Below, piece after piece: positions 23,003-31,981 of a DNA stretch of 64,000 nt. The notes beneath the pieces are model-generated. The model searched no databases and had not been told where the DNA came from. It was given only the letters and a program-made list of their open reading frames with translations. Source of the stretch: Chloroflexota bacterium (GTDB lineage Bacteria; Chloroflexota; Anaerolineae; CG2-30-64-16); contig JAPLHB010000047.1 of assembly GCA_026389845.1 (NCBI GenBank), positions 1 to 64,000 on the forward strand, written 5' to 3'. Within the stretch, counting starts at the first letter, position 1. The number at the start of each line of letters is the position of its first letter. The position numbers were made by a program, and so were the translations under genes.

Positions 23003-24700
23003 ATGAAAGCCAGAATCGCGTTGCTGCTGAGCATCCTGGTGGTTGCCAGCATGATCCTCACCGCCTGCCCGGCGCCGACACCGCAGGTGGTCGAGAAAGT
23101 CGTCCAACAGACCGTCGTCGTCGAGAAGCCGGTCGAGAAGGTCGTCCAGCAGACCGTCGTCGTTGAGAAGCAGGTTCAGGTGACTCAACAGGTGGTCAAA
23201 GAAGTCGTCGTGACCCCCACCGCGGCGCCCACGGCATCCAAAGCTGCGCAGTTCCCACTGGCGAAGATCCGCGTGAGCACGGGCGGTACCATCACCCAGC
23301 TTGATCCCACGAAGACCATCGTTGCCCCGGCCGGCATGGTCGCCTTGCTCGCCAACGGCTACCTGTTCCGCTGGAACGTCAATCACGATTCGCTGCCGGA
23401 ATTGGTCGACAAGTACACCATAGCCCAAGACGGGCTCGCCATCACGATGACGCTGAAGCCCAACCTCAAATACTCAGACGGCTCAGCGCTCACGATCGAT
23501 GACGTGCTGTACAACTGGGATCGGATCTACAAGGCGGCGATCACCGACAAGGGCCTGACCAAGGATGTCGAGTCGCTGACGGCGTTGAATGCCTCGACGC
23601 TGCTGTGGAAGATGAAGAATCCGGCCCCCGATTTCCTCCAGTACCTGGGGCGCATTTTCCTCCAGATCCATCCCAAGGCGAAGATCGAGTCCGACCCCAA
23701 GTACTTCGAGCATCCGCTGTCGTCGGGTCCCTACTACGTCAAGGAGTGGATCCCCAACTCGAACCGGGCGCTCCTCGAGGAGAACCCCTACTATGTCAAC
23801 GGCCCGATGGCGGTCAAGCAGATCGAGATCGTGTACGTGTCCGACCTGACCTCGCGGGTGCTGCAACTGTCCCAGGGGACACTAGATTATGTCAACGACC
23901 TGCCACTGGGAACGGCCGCCGACTATCCGCCCCAGGTCAAGACGTTCGGCGTGCCGATCGCCGGCACGATGCTGATCGCGATCAACGCCGCGAAGACAGA
24001 CTCGCCGCTGGCCAACAACGATGTCCGCCATGCGATTTCGCTGGCGATTGATCGCGAGGCGGTGGCCAAGAAGGCGTTCTTCGGCATCATGGAGCCGTCG
24101 ACCGGCCTGATCTATCCCGGCATCCCCGAAGCGTCGAATGCCCTGGCAAACGGCGGCAAGCGTGATCTTGCGGCCGCCAAGGCACTGCTGGCCAAGACGC
24201 CCTATGCCAAGGGTTTCAAGATGACCCTGATGACGTGGGGCCAGCGAGCAGGCTGGACCAACGGCGTGCTCGTGATCAAGGAGAACCTCGCCGAACTCGG
24301 GATCGACGTCACCGCCGATCCGGTGGACGACGCCGTGGGAATTGACAGGCAGAACAAGGGCGACTTTGAAGCCGCCTTTGTGGGCACCTCTTCCTTCCCG
24401 CTCAGCGTCTACATGGGGTTCTTCAGCAAGGGCGGCGTCTGGGCGGAGACGTGGGGGCGCACCAAGAATGAACCGCTGTGGGATCTCATCAACAAGGCGA
24501 CCATCGAGACGGACACGGCGAAGCGCGTGGAGATGTACCACCAGGTGAACCAGATGGAGGCGGACGACATGTGGTTCATCCCGGTCACCAATCGCGTCGA
24601 GCTCCATGGGAGCCGGGTACCGGGAGATGTCTACACGTTCGTCAAGCTCAGCCAGAATCCCTATGTGAAGACCCTGGCGGACGCGTTAGCCGGCAAGTAG
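23003..24700 (+). CDS. Peptide/oligosaccharide ABC transporter substrate-binding lipoprotein (Opp/Dpp family 5)
   Basis: This 565-residue family-5 binding protein has a Sec lipoprotein signal ending in Cys22 (ILTACPAP). A tandem VVEKVVQQTVVVEK linker (about residues 28-67) is typical of Chloroflexota lipoproteins. The mature domain includes TMTLKPNLKYSDGSALTIDD, the usual family-5 region. It would bind peptides, oligosaccharides or other amphiphilic ligands outside the cell. The start has AAGGAG upstream. A hairpin at 24733 separates it from the permeases. The ligand is unknown. Confidence 0.9.
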   Translation: MKARIALLLSILVVASMILTACPAPTPQVVEKVVQQTVVVEKPVEKVVQQTVVVEKQVQVTQQVVKEVVVTPTAAPTASKAAQFPLAKIRVSTGGTITQLDPTKTIVAPAGMVALLANGYLFRWNVNHDSLPELVDKYTIAQDGLAITMTLKPNLKYSDGSALTIDDVLYNWDRIYKAAITDKGLTKDVESLTALNASTLLWKMKNPAPDFLQYLGRIFLQIHPKAKIESDPKYFEHPLSSGPYYVKEWIPNSNRALLEENPYYVNGPMAVKQIEIVYVSDLTSRVLQLSQGTLDYVNDLPLGTAADYPPQVKTFGVPIAGTMLIAINAAKTDSPLANNDVRHAISLAIDREAVAKKAFFGIMEPSTGLIYPGIPEASNALANGGKRDLAAAKALLAKTPYAKGFKMTLMTWGQRAGWTNGVLVIKENLAELGIDVTADPVDDAVGIDRQNKGDFEAAFVGTSSFPLSVYMGFFSKGGVWAETWGRTKNEPLWDLINKATIETDTAKRVEMYHQVNQMEADDMWFIPVTNRVELHGSRVPGDVYTFVKLSQNPYVKTLADALAGK

Positions 24701-24732
24701 TTCGGAAGCGCCGGATCATCTTCTTGGGCAGT

Positions 24733-24777
24733 AGCCCCGGTGAGGCGCAGCATAGACGCCAGGCGCCTCACCGGGCT
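24733..24777 (+). terminator. Attenuator-like hairpin after the Opp/Dpp binding protein
   Basis: Arms AGCCCCGGTGAGGCGC and GCGCCTCACCGGGCT pair with one bulged C around a 14-base loop and are followed by TGTTTG. It may reduce read-through into the permeases. Confidence 0.65.
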
Positions 24778-24815
24778 TGTTTGCGGACCAACGTGCTTGA
24801 AAGCGAGGGGTTTTT

Positions 24816-25826
24816 GTGAAGACGGACGCGGGACCTTCGCCAGCAGCCATTTCCTCTTCCACGGCACCCTGGGCGAGATTCCGAGGAGTGCTTGGCAGCG
24901 GGGCGACCCTGCGGCTGGGGCGGGCCTTTCTGGTCAGTTTCGGGGTCATGCTGGTGGCCTTTCTGTTGCTGCGCCTCGCGCCGGGTGACCCCGCGGCGAC
25001 ATTGCTCGGCGATCAGGCGACGCCCGAGAACCTTGCCCAGCTCAGAGAAGCCCTGGGTCTCAACGGTACTTTTCTGGAGCAGCTTGCGCGGTACCTCAGC
25101 GGCGTGGTGCACGGCAACCTGGGTATTTCGCTTGCCAGCAACCAGCCCGTCCTCGCGCTCATCGGGAGAGCATTTCCCGTCACGCTCTGGTTGGTCCTCC
25201 TTACCGCGGCGATGGCGCTCCTGGCGGCCGTACCCCTCGGCATGGTCGCCGCGCTCCACCACCGCACCTGGTTCGGTCACGGTTTCCGGGTGGTGGTGTC
25301 GCTTCTGCTTGCCACACCGGTGTTCTTTTCGGGGTTGCTTCTGATTCTGTTCTTCTCGATCCGGCTCAAAATGGCGCCCGTGGCGGGCTATGAGACCGGA
25401 TTCCCCGCTAACATGGTGTACCTGTGGTTGCCGGCGCTGACGCTGTGCACCGTTTTGGTGCCGCTGCTGGCGCGGGTTTTCCAGAGTTCAGTCATTGACA
25501 CGACCGAACAGGAGTTTGTCGAGACAGCCGTGGTTCGGGGCCTGCCACGGCGCGTGATGATGTGGCGATACCTGATCCGGCCTTCGATTGCGCCAACCAT
25601 CAGTCTCCTGGCTTATATCGTGGGGCAACTGGTGGGATCGGCGGTGGTAGTCGAGGCGATCTTCGGTCTCCCCGGCATGGGAACCCTCCTCATCGAAGCC
25701 GTCCGGGTGCGGGATTATCCTGTGATCCAGGGTGGCATCGCCGTCTTAGGACTCTTTGTGGTAGCAGTTGGCTATCTATCGGACCTGTCCGGCGGGTGGC
25801 TTGATCCGCGGACAAAAGCAAAGTGA
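24816..25826 (+). CDS. ABC transporter permease, DppB/OppB type
   Basis: This 336-residue membrane protein has an N-terminal segment FLVSFGVMLVAFLLLRLAPG followed by GDPAATLLG, the typical DppB start. The ATPase-contact region is EFVETAVVRGLPRRVMMWRY. It forms the channel with the protein at 25835. The start is GTG. It has a longer hydrophilic N-terminus (about 35 residues) than most DppB proteins. The stop overlaps a possible GTG start of the next gene. Confidence 0.92.
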   Translation: MKTDAGPSPAAISSSTAPWARFRGVLGSGATLRLGRAFLVSFGVMLVAFLLLRLAPGDPAATLLGDQATPENLAQLREALGLNGTFLEQLARYLSGVVHGNLGISLASNQPVLALIGRAFPVTLWLVLLTAAMALLAAVPLGMVAALHHRTWFGHGFRVVVSLLLATPVFFSGLLLILFFSIRLKMAPVAGYETGFPANMVYLWLPALTLCTVLVPLLARVFQSSVIDTTEQEFVETAVVRGLPRRVMMWRYLIRPSIAPTISLLAYIVGQLVGSAVVVEAIFGLPGMGTLLIEAVRVRDYPVIQGGIAVLGLFVVAVGYLSDLSGGWLDPRTKAK

Positions 25827-25834
25827 GGTCGCCA

Positions 25835-26653
25835 ATGCTCGCTGCTCTCCGGCGCCTGAGTAAGACGGCCTATGTCGGGATTGCGATATTGGTCGTGATG
25901 GTCCTGATGGGGCTGGTGGTCCCCCTTCTCAGCCCTTACAGCCCGATCACTTCTGCAGGCGAACAATTCGAACCCCCCGGTTCACAGCACTTTTTCGGTA
26001 CCGACTCCCTGGGGCGGGATGTCTTTGTCCGCACCTTTGCAGCCGCTCAGCTCGATCTGGCCCTTGCACTCGTCGGGGTGACTATTCCACTGCTCGTCGG
26101 CACGATCATCGGCGCGATGTTGGGTTCAACCAAAAACGTAGTGGTTTCCACCCTCTGGCAAGTCGTGATAGACGCCATTAACGCCTTTCCCTTTATTGTC
26201 CTGCTCATCGGCGTGTTGGGCATTGTCGGCACCGGATTGCAGGGTCTTCTGATTGCCTTGCTCGCAACCGGCTGGGCCCGTTACGCCAGGGTGGCCAGGA
26301 CGCGCGCCTTGACTCTGAGGGATGTGGAGTTCGTGCAGGCCACAGAGGTGCTCGGTTACTCACGAGCCCGCGTCCTGCTCAGGCATTTTCTGCCCAACGT
26401 CTACTCCGAGACGCTGGCCTACGGCCTGAGCGACTTTGTGCTGGTTATTATTACCGTGGCGGGATTATCCTACCTGGGGTTGGGCGTCCGGCCGCCCACT
26501 CCAGAGTGGGGGGGCATGATGGCCGATGGCCGGTTGTTCTTGCAGCGGGCGTGGTGGATCACCGTGTTTCCAGGTCTAGCCCTATCGCTCACGGCCATCG
26601 GGGTGTCGTTGATTGCCGAGAGCGTGGTGGGATGGGCGAAAGGTGAGGAGTAA
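25835..26653 (+). CDS. ABC transporter permease, DppC/OppC type
   Basis: This 272-residue membrane protein has the DppC landmark HFFGTDSLGRDVFVR near residue 50 and an EAA loop EFVQATEVLGYSRARVLLRH. The ATG at 25835 follows GTGAGG; an in-frame GTG at 25823 overlapping the previous stop is possible. It ends three bases before the ATPase gene. Confidence 0.92.
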   Translation: MLAALRRLSKTAYVGIAILVVMVLMGLVVPLLSPYSPITSAGEQFEPPGSQHFFGTDSLGRDVFVRTFAAAQLDLALALVGVTIPLLVGTIIGAMLGSTKNVVVSTLWQVVIDAINAFPFIVLLIGVLGIVGTGLQGLLIALLATGWARYARVARTRALTLRDVEFVQATEVLGYSRARVLLRHFLPNVYSETLAYGLSDFVLVIITVAGLSYLGLGVRPPTPEWGGMMADGRLFLQRAWWITVFPGLALSLTAIGVSLIAESVVGWAKGEE

Positions 26654-26656
26654 CCG

Positions 26657-27679
26657 GTGACGCTCCAACAGGAAAGTACACTCGATGCTGCGGAGAACTC
26701 CCTCCTGGTAAAGGTCGCAGACCTCAAGGTCAGCTTCCGCAAGACGGGCGGACAACTCTTGCCCGTCATTGATACGGCCAGCCTCACAGTACACCGGGAC
26801 GAAGCGGTAGGTCTGGTCGGTGAGTCCGGCTCCGGCAAGACGATGCTGTGTCGGGCGCTCCTCGGCACGCTCGGGCGTCACGCCGCGGTCGCCACCGCTG
26901 GCAGCATCCTGTGCGCGGGCTTGAATCTTGTGGGGGCGCCGGAGGCCACCTGGCGTCGCATCCGCGGCCGTGAGATCGGCTATGTGCCGCAGAGTTCGCT
27001 GGCGGGCCTGAATCCGGTGCTCACGATCGGCACCCAGCTCATGGAGTCCATCAGTTGCGTCAGACGCATGAGTGGCCGCGAGCTGCAACGGGAAGCGTTG
27101 GAGTTACTCGACATGGTGCGGATTCCCAGGGCGAAGGAGTTGCTCAGAGAACGGCCGCACCAACTCTCGGGCGGCATGCGCCAGCGGGTGATGATCGCGA
27201 CCGCCTTAGCCCAAAGACCGAAGCTGCTCGTTGCCGACGAGCCGACCACCGCCCTCGACGTCACCACGCAGCGCGAGATTCTCACCCTGCTCGTCAAGCT
27301 CCGCAAGGAATTAGGCATGGCGCTGATCCTGGTCTCGCACGACCTGGCCGTCATTGAGGAGGTCTGCGATAGCATGGTGGTCATGTACGCAGGATTGGCC
27401 GTCGAAGCCGGGCCCGTCGAGTTGTTGACGCGCAGCCCGCGCCACCCGTATACCCGCGCGCTGCGTGTTTCGCGGGTGGATACGGCCGTCCGAGGCAAGC
27501 CGCTCGAGACGATCACCGGGGAGCCGGCGGCTGTCGGCGCCTGGCCGGCCGGCTGTCGCTTCGCCCCGCGTTGTGCCCTTGTTCAGGACTCCTGCAGACA
27601 GGGCCTCCAGCCGCAGCTCAGGCCGATGGGGCGGCAACAGTCTGCCTGCACCTTCGCCGAACGCATGGAGGTGCAGTGA
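26657..27679 (+). CDS. ABC transporter ATP-binding protein, OppD/DppD type
   Basis: This 340-residue ATPase has Walker A GESGSGKT, signature LSGGMRQRV and Walker B LLVADEPTTALD. The C-terminal oligopeptide/dipeptide extension carries cysteines (GCRFAPRCALVQDSC) as in other DppD proteins, where such residues can hold an iron-sulphur cluster. The start is GTG with GGAG upstream. Its stop overlaps the next start (TGATG). Confidence 0.92.
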   Translation: MTLQQESTLDAAENSLLVKVADLKVSFRKTGGQLLPVIDTASLTVHRDEAVGLVGESGSGKTMLCRALLGTLGRHAAVATAGSILCAGLNLVGAPEATWRRIRGREIGYVPQSSLAGLNPVLTIGTQLMESISCVRRMSGRELQREALELLDMVRIPRAKELLRERPHQLSGGMRQRVMIATALAQRPKLLVADEPTTALDVTTQREILTLLVKLRKELGMALILVSHDLAVIEEVCDSMVVMYAGLAVEAGPVELLTRSPRHPYTRALRVSRVDTAVRGKPLETITGEPAAVGAWPAGCRFAPRCALVQDSCRQGLQPQLRPMGRQQSACTFAERMEVQ

Positions 27680-28473
27680 TGGCAGAAGCCTTGCTCCAAG
27701 CCCAGGACGTCACCGTGACTTTCGGCAACCGGCTGGCTGCCTTCGACGCGGTCCAGGCCGCGACGGTCGGCGTGGCAGCCGGGGATGCCATCGGCATCGT
27801 GGGCGAGAGCGGCAGCGGCAAGACGACGCTGGCCCGGGTGCTGGTGGGGTTGCAGCCGCCCCGGAGGGGCGAGGTGCTGTTGGAGGGGAAACGCGTCTTT
27901 GGCGCGGGGCAGAACACCACCTTCCCGCGCGGCGAACGCTGGAAGGTGCAGATGATTTTCCAGGACCCGTATTCCTCGCTCAACCCGCGGATGAGGGCCT
28001 GGCAAGGCGTGGCCGAGGCGCTGCAAGTCTGGCGGGGCGTTTCCGCCAAAGAAGCCCGGCTCCAAGCCTTCCAGTTGCTCAATTCGGTCGGGATCAGCAG
28101 CGAACAGGCGGAGCACTTCCCGCGGTCGCTATCGGGCGGACAACTCCAGCGCGTGAGTGTCGCCCGCGCCCTGGCGCCCAATCCCAAGGTGCTGATTGCG
28201 GACGAGCCGACATCGTCTATTGATCAATCGGCCCAGGCGCAACTGCTCAATCTGCTCCGGCGCCTGCAGCAGGAACGCGCTTTGACGATCGTGTTCATTT
28301 CGCATGATTTGGGTCTCATCCGTTACCTGACATCGCGCGTCTACGTCATGCAGAAGGGCAAGATCGTGGAATCGGGTGATACGCTGCGCGTCTTCGACCG
28401 ACCCGAGCATTCGTACACGCAACTTCTCATCGCCTCGATCCCTGGCCGCGTCCAGACCCCATCACCGCTGTGA
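27679..28473 (+). CDS. ABC transporter ATP-binding protein, OppF/DppF type
   Basis: This 264-residue ATPase has Walker A GESGSGKT, Q-loop MIFQDPYSSLNPRM, signature LSGGQLQRV and Walker B LIADEPTSSID. It ends soon after the ATPase core and lacks the cysteine-containing C-terminal extension of OppD, so it is shorter than most DppF proteins. It completes the transporter begun at 23003, the only one here with its own ATPases. The overlap with OppD indicates coupling. Confidence 0.9.
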   Translation: MAEALLQAQDVTVTFGNRLAAFDAVQAATVGVAAGDAIGIVGESGSGKTTLARVLVGLQPPRRGEVLLEGKRVFGAGQNTTFPRGERWKVQMIFQDPYSSLNPRMRAWQGVAEALQVWRGVSAKEARLQAFQLLNSVGISSEQAEHFPRSLSGGQLQRVSVARALAPNPKVLIADEPTSSIDQSAQAQLLNLLRRLQQERALTIVFISHDLGLIRYLTSRVYVMQKGKIVESGDTLRVFDRPEHSYTQLLIASIPGRVQTPSPL

Positions 28474-28490
28474 TACCGCACCAGGCCTTC

Positions 28491-28717
28491 GGCAATAGAC
28501 ATTATCACAAATAGGGTCATTCTGAGCGGGTTGGTCCCAAACCTCCCGTTGTGGCGAGCCACCAGCGAAGAATCTCTCTCATCCGGCATGGAGACCCCTT
28601 CGACTGCGCTCAGGGCAGGCTCTTCGCTGGTGGCTCGCCGTGACGCACCACACGGGATTAACTCGCTCAGGGTGACATTCTCACAAGGTCCGCTTATTAC
28701 CGATAATGTCTAATGCC
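28491..28717. repeat. Palindromic repeat with 16-bp terminal inverted repeats (MITE-like)
   Basis: The core (28516-28676) matches the dispersed repeat. Outside it lie terminal arms GGCAATAGACATTATC (28491-28506) and GATAATGTCTAATGCC (28702-28717), complementary at 15 of 16 positions. This gives a 227-bp non-coding element with clear ends, the best evidence here that the family moved as a unit. Confidence 0.75.
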
Positions 28718-28799
28718 CATGGCGCTCTCGTCACGTATGGTCTCACCTCGAAACGGTGCTTTGGAATCGCGATCGTCAGAAATCCTCTCTGATTTTCTC

Positions 28800-28860
28800 T
28801 TGACACGAGACCTTCGCCGTGCTAGAATAACCATGACCCATATGATAACTTATAACTAAC
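28800..28860 (+). promoter_or_regulatory. Promoter of the SDR gene with ATATGATAACT motif
   Basis: TTGACA (28800-28805) and TAGAAT (28823-28828) are 17 bp apart. CATATGATAACTTATAACTA follows. ATATGATAACT also occurs before the KARI-like gene (about 29883-29893), and ATATGATATCT before transporter 3 (about 34309-34319), suggesting a third shared operator. Confidence 0.65.
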
Positions 28861-28918
28861 AACCGACGCCGATGGACTGGAAGCGCACACCATTCTACTC
28901 GCTCTGAAAGAAAAGCCA

Positions 28919-29806
28919 ATGGAACAACGTCTTCTGGACAAGGTCGCCATCGTCACCGGCTCCGGTCAGGGGATCGGCAGGGGGATCGCGCAGCGGCTGG
29001 CGCGCGAGGGTGCACACGTGGTGATCGCCGAGTACAGCGCCGAGAACGCGACGGCCGCGGCGCAGGAGATCGAAGCGGCAGGAGGCCGCGCGCTGGCTTA
29101 TCGCATTGACATCTCCGACGTCACGGCCGTGCAGAAAATGGTGGACGACGTGGTTGTGCAACTTGGGCACATTGACATTCTGGTGAACAACGCAGGTGTC
29201 GTCCAGACCAAACCGATGCTCGACCTCACCGAGGCCGACTGGGATCGCGTGCTGGACGTCAACCTGCGCGGTACCTTTTTCCTGGTCCAGGCGGTCGCCC
29301 GCCAGATGATCAAGCAGGTGCCCGAAGCCCTGCGCCAGGCTGCGTCCAACCCCGCGGATATTTCCAGCACAAAAAAGCAGGAAGCGACCGCCGAGAGCGC
29401 CGTAGCGAAGCCGCTGGCCGCCAGCTACGGCAAGATCGTCAGCCTCTCGTCGGTGGCGGGCAGGCGGGGCCGCCCGTGGCAGACGCATTATGCCGCGAGC
29501 AAGGCCGGCATCATCAGCCTGACGCAGTCAACCGCGCTGGCCCTGGCGCCCTACCGCATCAACGCCAACGCGGTCTGCCCAGGCATCGTGCCGACGCCCA
29601 TGTGGCAGCAGATAGACAAGGAGAAGGGCCAGCTTTTCGGCGCCAAGCCGGGCGAGGCGATGGCCTCCTTCATCCAGACCGTTCCGCTCAAACGCGCCGC
29701 CACCGCCGAGGACGTTGCCGGCGCGGTCGCCTTCTTCTGCTCGCCCGACAGCGACTACATCACCGGCCAGGCACTCAACGTGGACGGTGGTTTTGAGATG
29801 GACTAA
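28919..29806 (+). CDS. Short-chain dehydrogenase/reductase (SDR) with an internal insertion
   Basis: This 295-residue classical SDR has the cofactor motif TGSGQGIG, NNAG, catalytic Ser in SLSSVAG and YxxxK as HYAASKAG. It ends with GQALNVDGGFEMD. About 35 extra residues rich in Ala, Ser and Lys (around 138-170) sit between the fourth helix and the catalytic strand, which is unusual. It probably oxidises a sugar or hydroxyacid. It has its own promoter and stands alone before the KARI-like gene. Confidence 0.88.
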   Translation: MEQRLLDKVAIVTGSGQGIGRGIAQRLAREGAHVVIAEYSAENATAAAQEIEAAGGRALAYRIDISDVTAVQKMVDDVVVQLGHIDILVNNAGVVQTKPMLDLTEADWDRVLDVNLRGTFFLVQAVARQMIKQVPEALRQAASNPADISSTKKQEATAESAVAKPLAASYGKIVSLSSVAGRRGRPWQTHYAASKAGIISLTQSTALALAPYRINANAVCPGIVPTPMWQQIDKEKGQLFGAKPGEAMASFIQTVPLKRAATAEDVAGAVAFFCSPDSDYITGQALNVDGGFEMD

Positions 29807-29841
29807 CGTGATGCGTGGTACGTGTTCCGTTCTCTTGCCTA

Positions 29842-29900
29842 TTGACAAGCGCCCTCGGCAGCGCGATATATTTGAAGAACTGATATGATAACTGACAGAA
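29842..29900 (+). promoter_or_regulatory. Promoter of the KARI-like operon
   Basis: TTGACA (29842-29847) is followed by GATATA (17-bp spacer) or TATATT (19-bp spacer, 29867-29872), then GATATGATAACTGACAG, which shares ATATGATAACT with the SDR promoter upstream. Confidence 0.6.
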
Positions 29901-29923
29901 GTTACGCAGCCCCAAGAGCGGGG

Positions 29924-29971
29924 GCATCCTGAGCGGAGGCCACGTCGTTTGTGGCCGCAGGCGAGGGGTGC
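29924..29971. repeat. Hairpin repeat in the KARI-like leader
   Basis: GCATCCTGAGCGG at the left, GGGGTGC at the right and an inner stem GGCCAC/GTGGCC make an element of the same kind as 21512-21563. It lies in the untranslated leader about 60 bp before the ribosome site. Confidence 0.55.
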
Positions 29972-30029
29972 TCTGCGGAGGACTGCGTAGGTCCTGTAAC
30001 GGATAGCCAATGACAAAAGGAGACCTTCA

Positions 30030-31031
30030 ATGGCAACCATCTACTTCGACGATGCGGGCGATCTGAACCTGCTGAAGGACAAGGTAGTCAGCATCCTGGG
30101 CTACGGCAACCAGGGGAGGGCGCAGGCCCTCAATATGCGCGACAGCGGCGCCACGGTTGTCGTCGGCAACGTCCGCGACGCATCTTTCGAGAGGGCCGTC
30201 GCCGACGGCTTCGAGACCTACGACATCGCGGGCGCTGTCCAACATGCCGACTATCACTTCCTGCTCGTCCCCGACGAGGTCATACCCGCCGTGTTCGACC
30301 GGGACATCCGCCCCCATTTGAAGCCGGGGCAGGCCATCGTCGTTTCCAGCGGCTACAATGTCACCTACGGCTTCCTGCGCTACCCGGCTGACGTTGACGT
30401 GCTGATGATCGCCCCTCGCACCATCGGCACGGGCGTGCGCAAAACCTTCCTGGATGGAACCGGCTTCCCCAGCCTGGTGAGCGTGGAGCACGATGCGACC
30501 GGGCACGCGCAGGCGGTGATGCTGGCGCTGGCGAAGTCCATGGGCACCCTCAAACGCTGCGGCATCGAGTCGAGCTGCGAGGAAGAGACGCTGTGCGATC
30601 TGTTCAACGAGCACTCCGGCGGGCTTTATGCCTTGCGACGGGCCTACGAGATGCTGGTGGAGGCGGGCGTCAGCCCGGAAGCGGCCATGCTGGAATTCTG
30701 GGTCTCGGGCGAAAGCGCAGACGTGGCCGAAGTGATGCAGGCGCACGGGCTGTTCGGGCAACTCCCGCTGCACAGCCGGACGAGCCAGTACGGCCAACAG
30801 GTGACGGGCCGGCTCAAGGCGGAGGAAGAAGAAGCGGAACGCAAGCGGCTGCGCAAATTGATCGCCGAGATCAAGGACGGCACCTTCGCCAAAGACTGGA
30901 CCCTGGAGCAACAGGCTGGCTATCCGATTCTGAGGCGTGTGTTTCAGCAGAACCTGTCTCATCCGATGGCCGCAGAAGAGGAACGCCTGCTGCGTCTTCT
31001 GAAGCTGTGGCAGGGTCAGGTGGGAAGCTAA
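30030..31031 (+). CDS. Ketol-acid reductoisomerase-like protein with altered active site
   Basis: This 333-residue protein is clearly of the IlvC fold. The Rossmann motif is GYGNQGRAQALNMRDSG (about 24-40), and the first metal pair D190/E194 (CDLFNEH) is present. Key differences suggest a changed reaction. The catalytic APKGPGH segment is APRTIGTG (Lys to Arg130). The second acidic pair (E222, E228 in LEFWVSGE) has altered spacing. The substrate Ser region SxTAEYG is SRTSQYGQQ. No ilvB/ilvN or leucine genes are near; the neighbours are a sugar isomerase and UroD-like genes. It may reduce or isomerise another 2-hydroxy-3-oxo acid. Confidence 0.8.
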   Translation: MATIYFDDAGDLNLLKDKVVSILGYGNQGRAQALNMRDSGATVVVGNVRDASFERAVADGFETYDIAGAVQHADYHFLLVPDEVIPAVFDRDIRPHLKPGQAIVVSSGYNVTYGFLRYPADVDVLMIAPRTIGTGVRKTFLDGTGFPSLVSVEHDATGHAQAVMLALAKSMGTLKRCGIESSCEEETLCDLFNEHSGGLYALRRAYEMLVEAGVSPEAAMLEFWVSGESADVAEVMQAHGLFGQLPLHSRTSQYGQQVTGRLKAEEEEAERKRLRKLIAEIKDGTFAKDWTLEQQAGYPILRRVFQQNLSHPMAAEEERLLRLLKLWQGQVGS

Positions 31032-31052
31032 CAACCGGCGAGGAGTATCCTC

Positions 31053-31970
31053 ATGCGGAAGTCCCTCACGTTGCGCATGTTCCCGCCGGAGATGAAAACC
31101 CTTCAGCGGCTAGAAATCGCCCGCGACGCCGGCTTCGAGGGGGTCGAGGTCAATCTGGAACCCTGGGAAGAGTATTCCCTGGCTTCAGGCGACGATGAGC
31201 TGGCGGCGCTCCGCCGTGCTATCGAAGCGTGCGGTCTGTGCGTCAGCACGGTCTACAATCGAGAGCAATGGCATTACCCGATGAGCAGTCGCGATCCGGC
31301 CGTGCGTGCCCATTGCCGCGACATCATCGCGGGGCTGGCCCGCGCCGCCACCCTCCTGGGCGCCGATGCGGTGTTGGTGATGCCGGGGGCGGTGGACAAC
31401 CGCATCCTGGCCCCGCAGCCGGAGATCGTCCCCTACGACGTGGCGTACCGCAACGCGTTGGAGGTGCTGCGGGAGTTGGCCCACACGGTCTGCGAGAAGT
31501 ATCGCGTGCACCTGGCAGCCGAGAACTGCCCCAGTAAGTTTTTGATCAGCCCGCTCGAGTTTGCGCGCTTCCTGGACGAGATCGGCAGCCCCTGGGTGGG
31601 CGCCTGCTTCGACACCGGCAATGCGCTCTGGTACGGATTTCCAGAGCATTGGATTCCGGTTCTGGGCTCGCGCATCAAGCGAGTGCACTTGAAAGATAAC
31701 CGGGTCGTGATCCACGGCGCCGTGACCGCGACACCGCTGTTGGCCGGCGACGTGGACTGGCCCGCGGTCCGGGAGTCGCTGGCTGCTACCGGTTACGACG
31801 GTTGGCTGACCGCGGAAGTCTTTCCGCACTACAGTTTTCACCCTGAGCGACTGATATTCGATACCAGCGCTGCTATGGATGCCATCTTCGCATCTTCTCG
31901 ATTTGTAGGGGCGCACCCTCGCGGTCGCCCAGGCGGGCAGGCGCAAGGCCATGCCCCTACCACGCCGTAG
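31053..31970 (+). CDS. Sugar phosphate isomerase/epimerase (xylose isomerase-like TIM barrel)
   Basis: This 305-residue AP-endonuclease-2-type TIM barrel carries metal ligands typical of the family: Glu in HLAAENCPS, Asp in ACFDTGNA, His in VHLKDN and Glu in AEVFPH. Relatives include ketose epimerases, hydroxypyruvate isomerase, inosose dehydratase and ring-opening enzymes. The start has AGGAG upstream. The last 20 or so residues (from FVGAHPRGRPGG) are encoded by the GTAGGGGC repeat at 31905-31960, so the tail is probably not ancestral. It is co-directional with the KARI-like gene 21 bp upstream. Confidence 0.85.
   Translation: MRKSLTLRMFPPEMKTLQRLEIARDAGFEGVEVNLEPWEEYSLASGDDELAALRRAIEACGLCVSTVYNREQWHYPMSSRDPAVRAHCRDIIAGLARAATLLGADAVLVMPGAVDNRILAPQPEIVPYDVAYRNALEVLRELAHTVCEKYRVHLAAENCPSKFLISPLEFARFLDEIGSPWVGACFDTGNALWYGFPEHWIPVLGSRIKRVHLKDNRVVIHGAVTATPLLAGDVDWPAVRESLAATGYDGWLTAEVFPHYSFHPERLIFDTSAAMDAIFASSRFVGAHPRGRPGGQAQGHAPTTP
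31905..31960. repeat. GTAGGGGC inverted-repeat element inside the 3' end of the isomerase gene
   Basis: This 56-bp element begins GTAGGGGC and ends GCCCCTAC. A second copy of the same length lies at 47469-47524 with a similar flank (TCTTCTCRATTT). It carries the last codons of the isomerase. Confidence 0.8.
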
Positions 31971-31981
31971 GAACCAACGCC

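Noticed and set aside
30030..31031. Valine/isoleucine biosynthesis ilvC
   Set aside because: Catalytic residues differ and no ilvB, ilvN, ilvD or leu genes are near.
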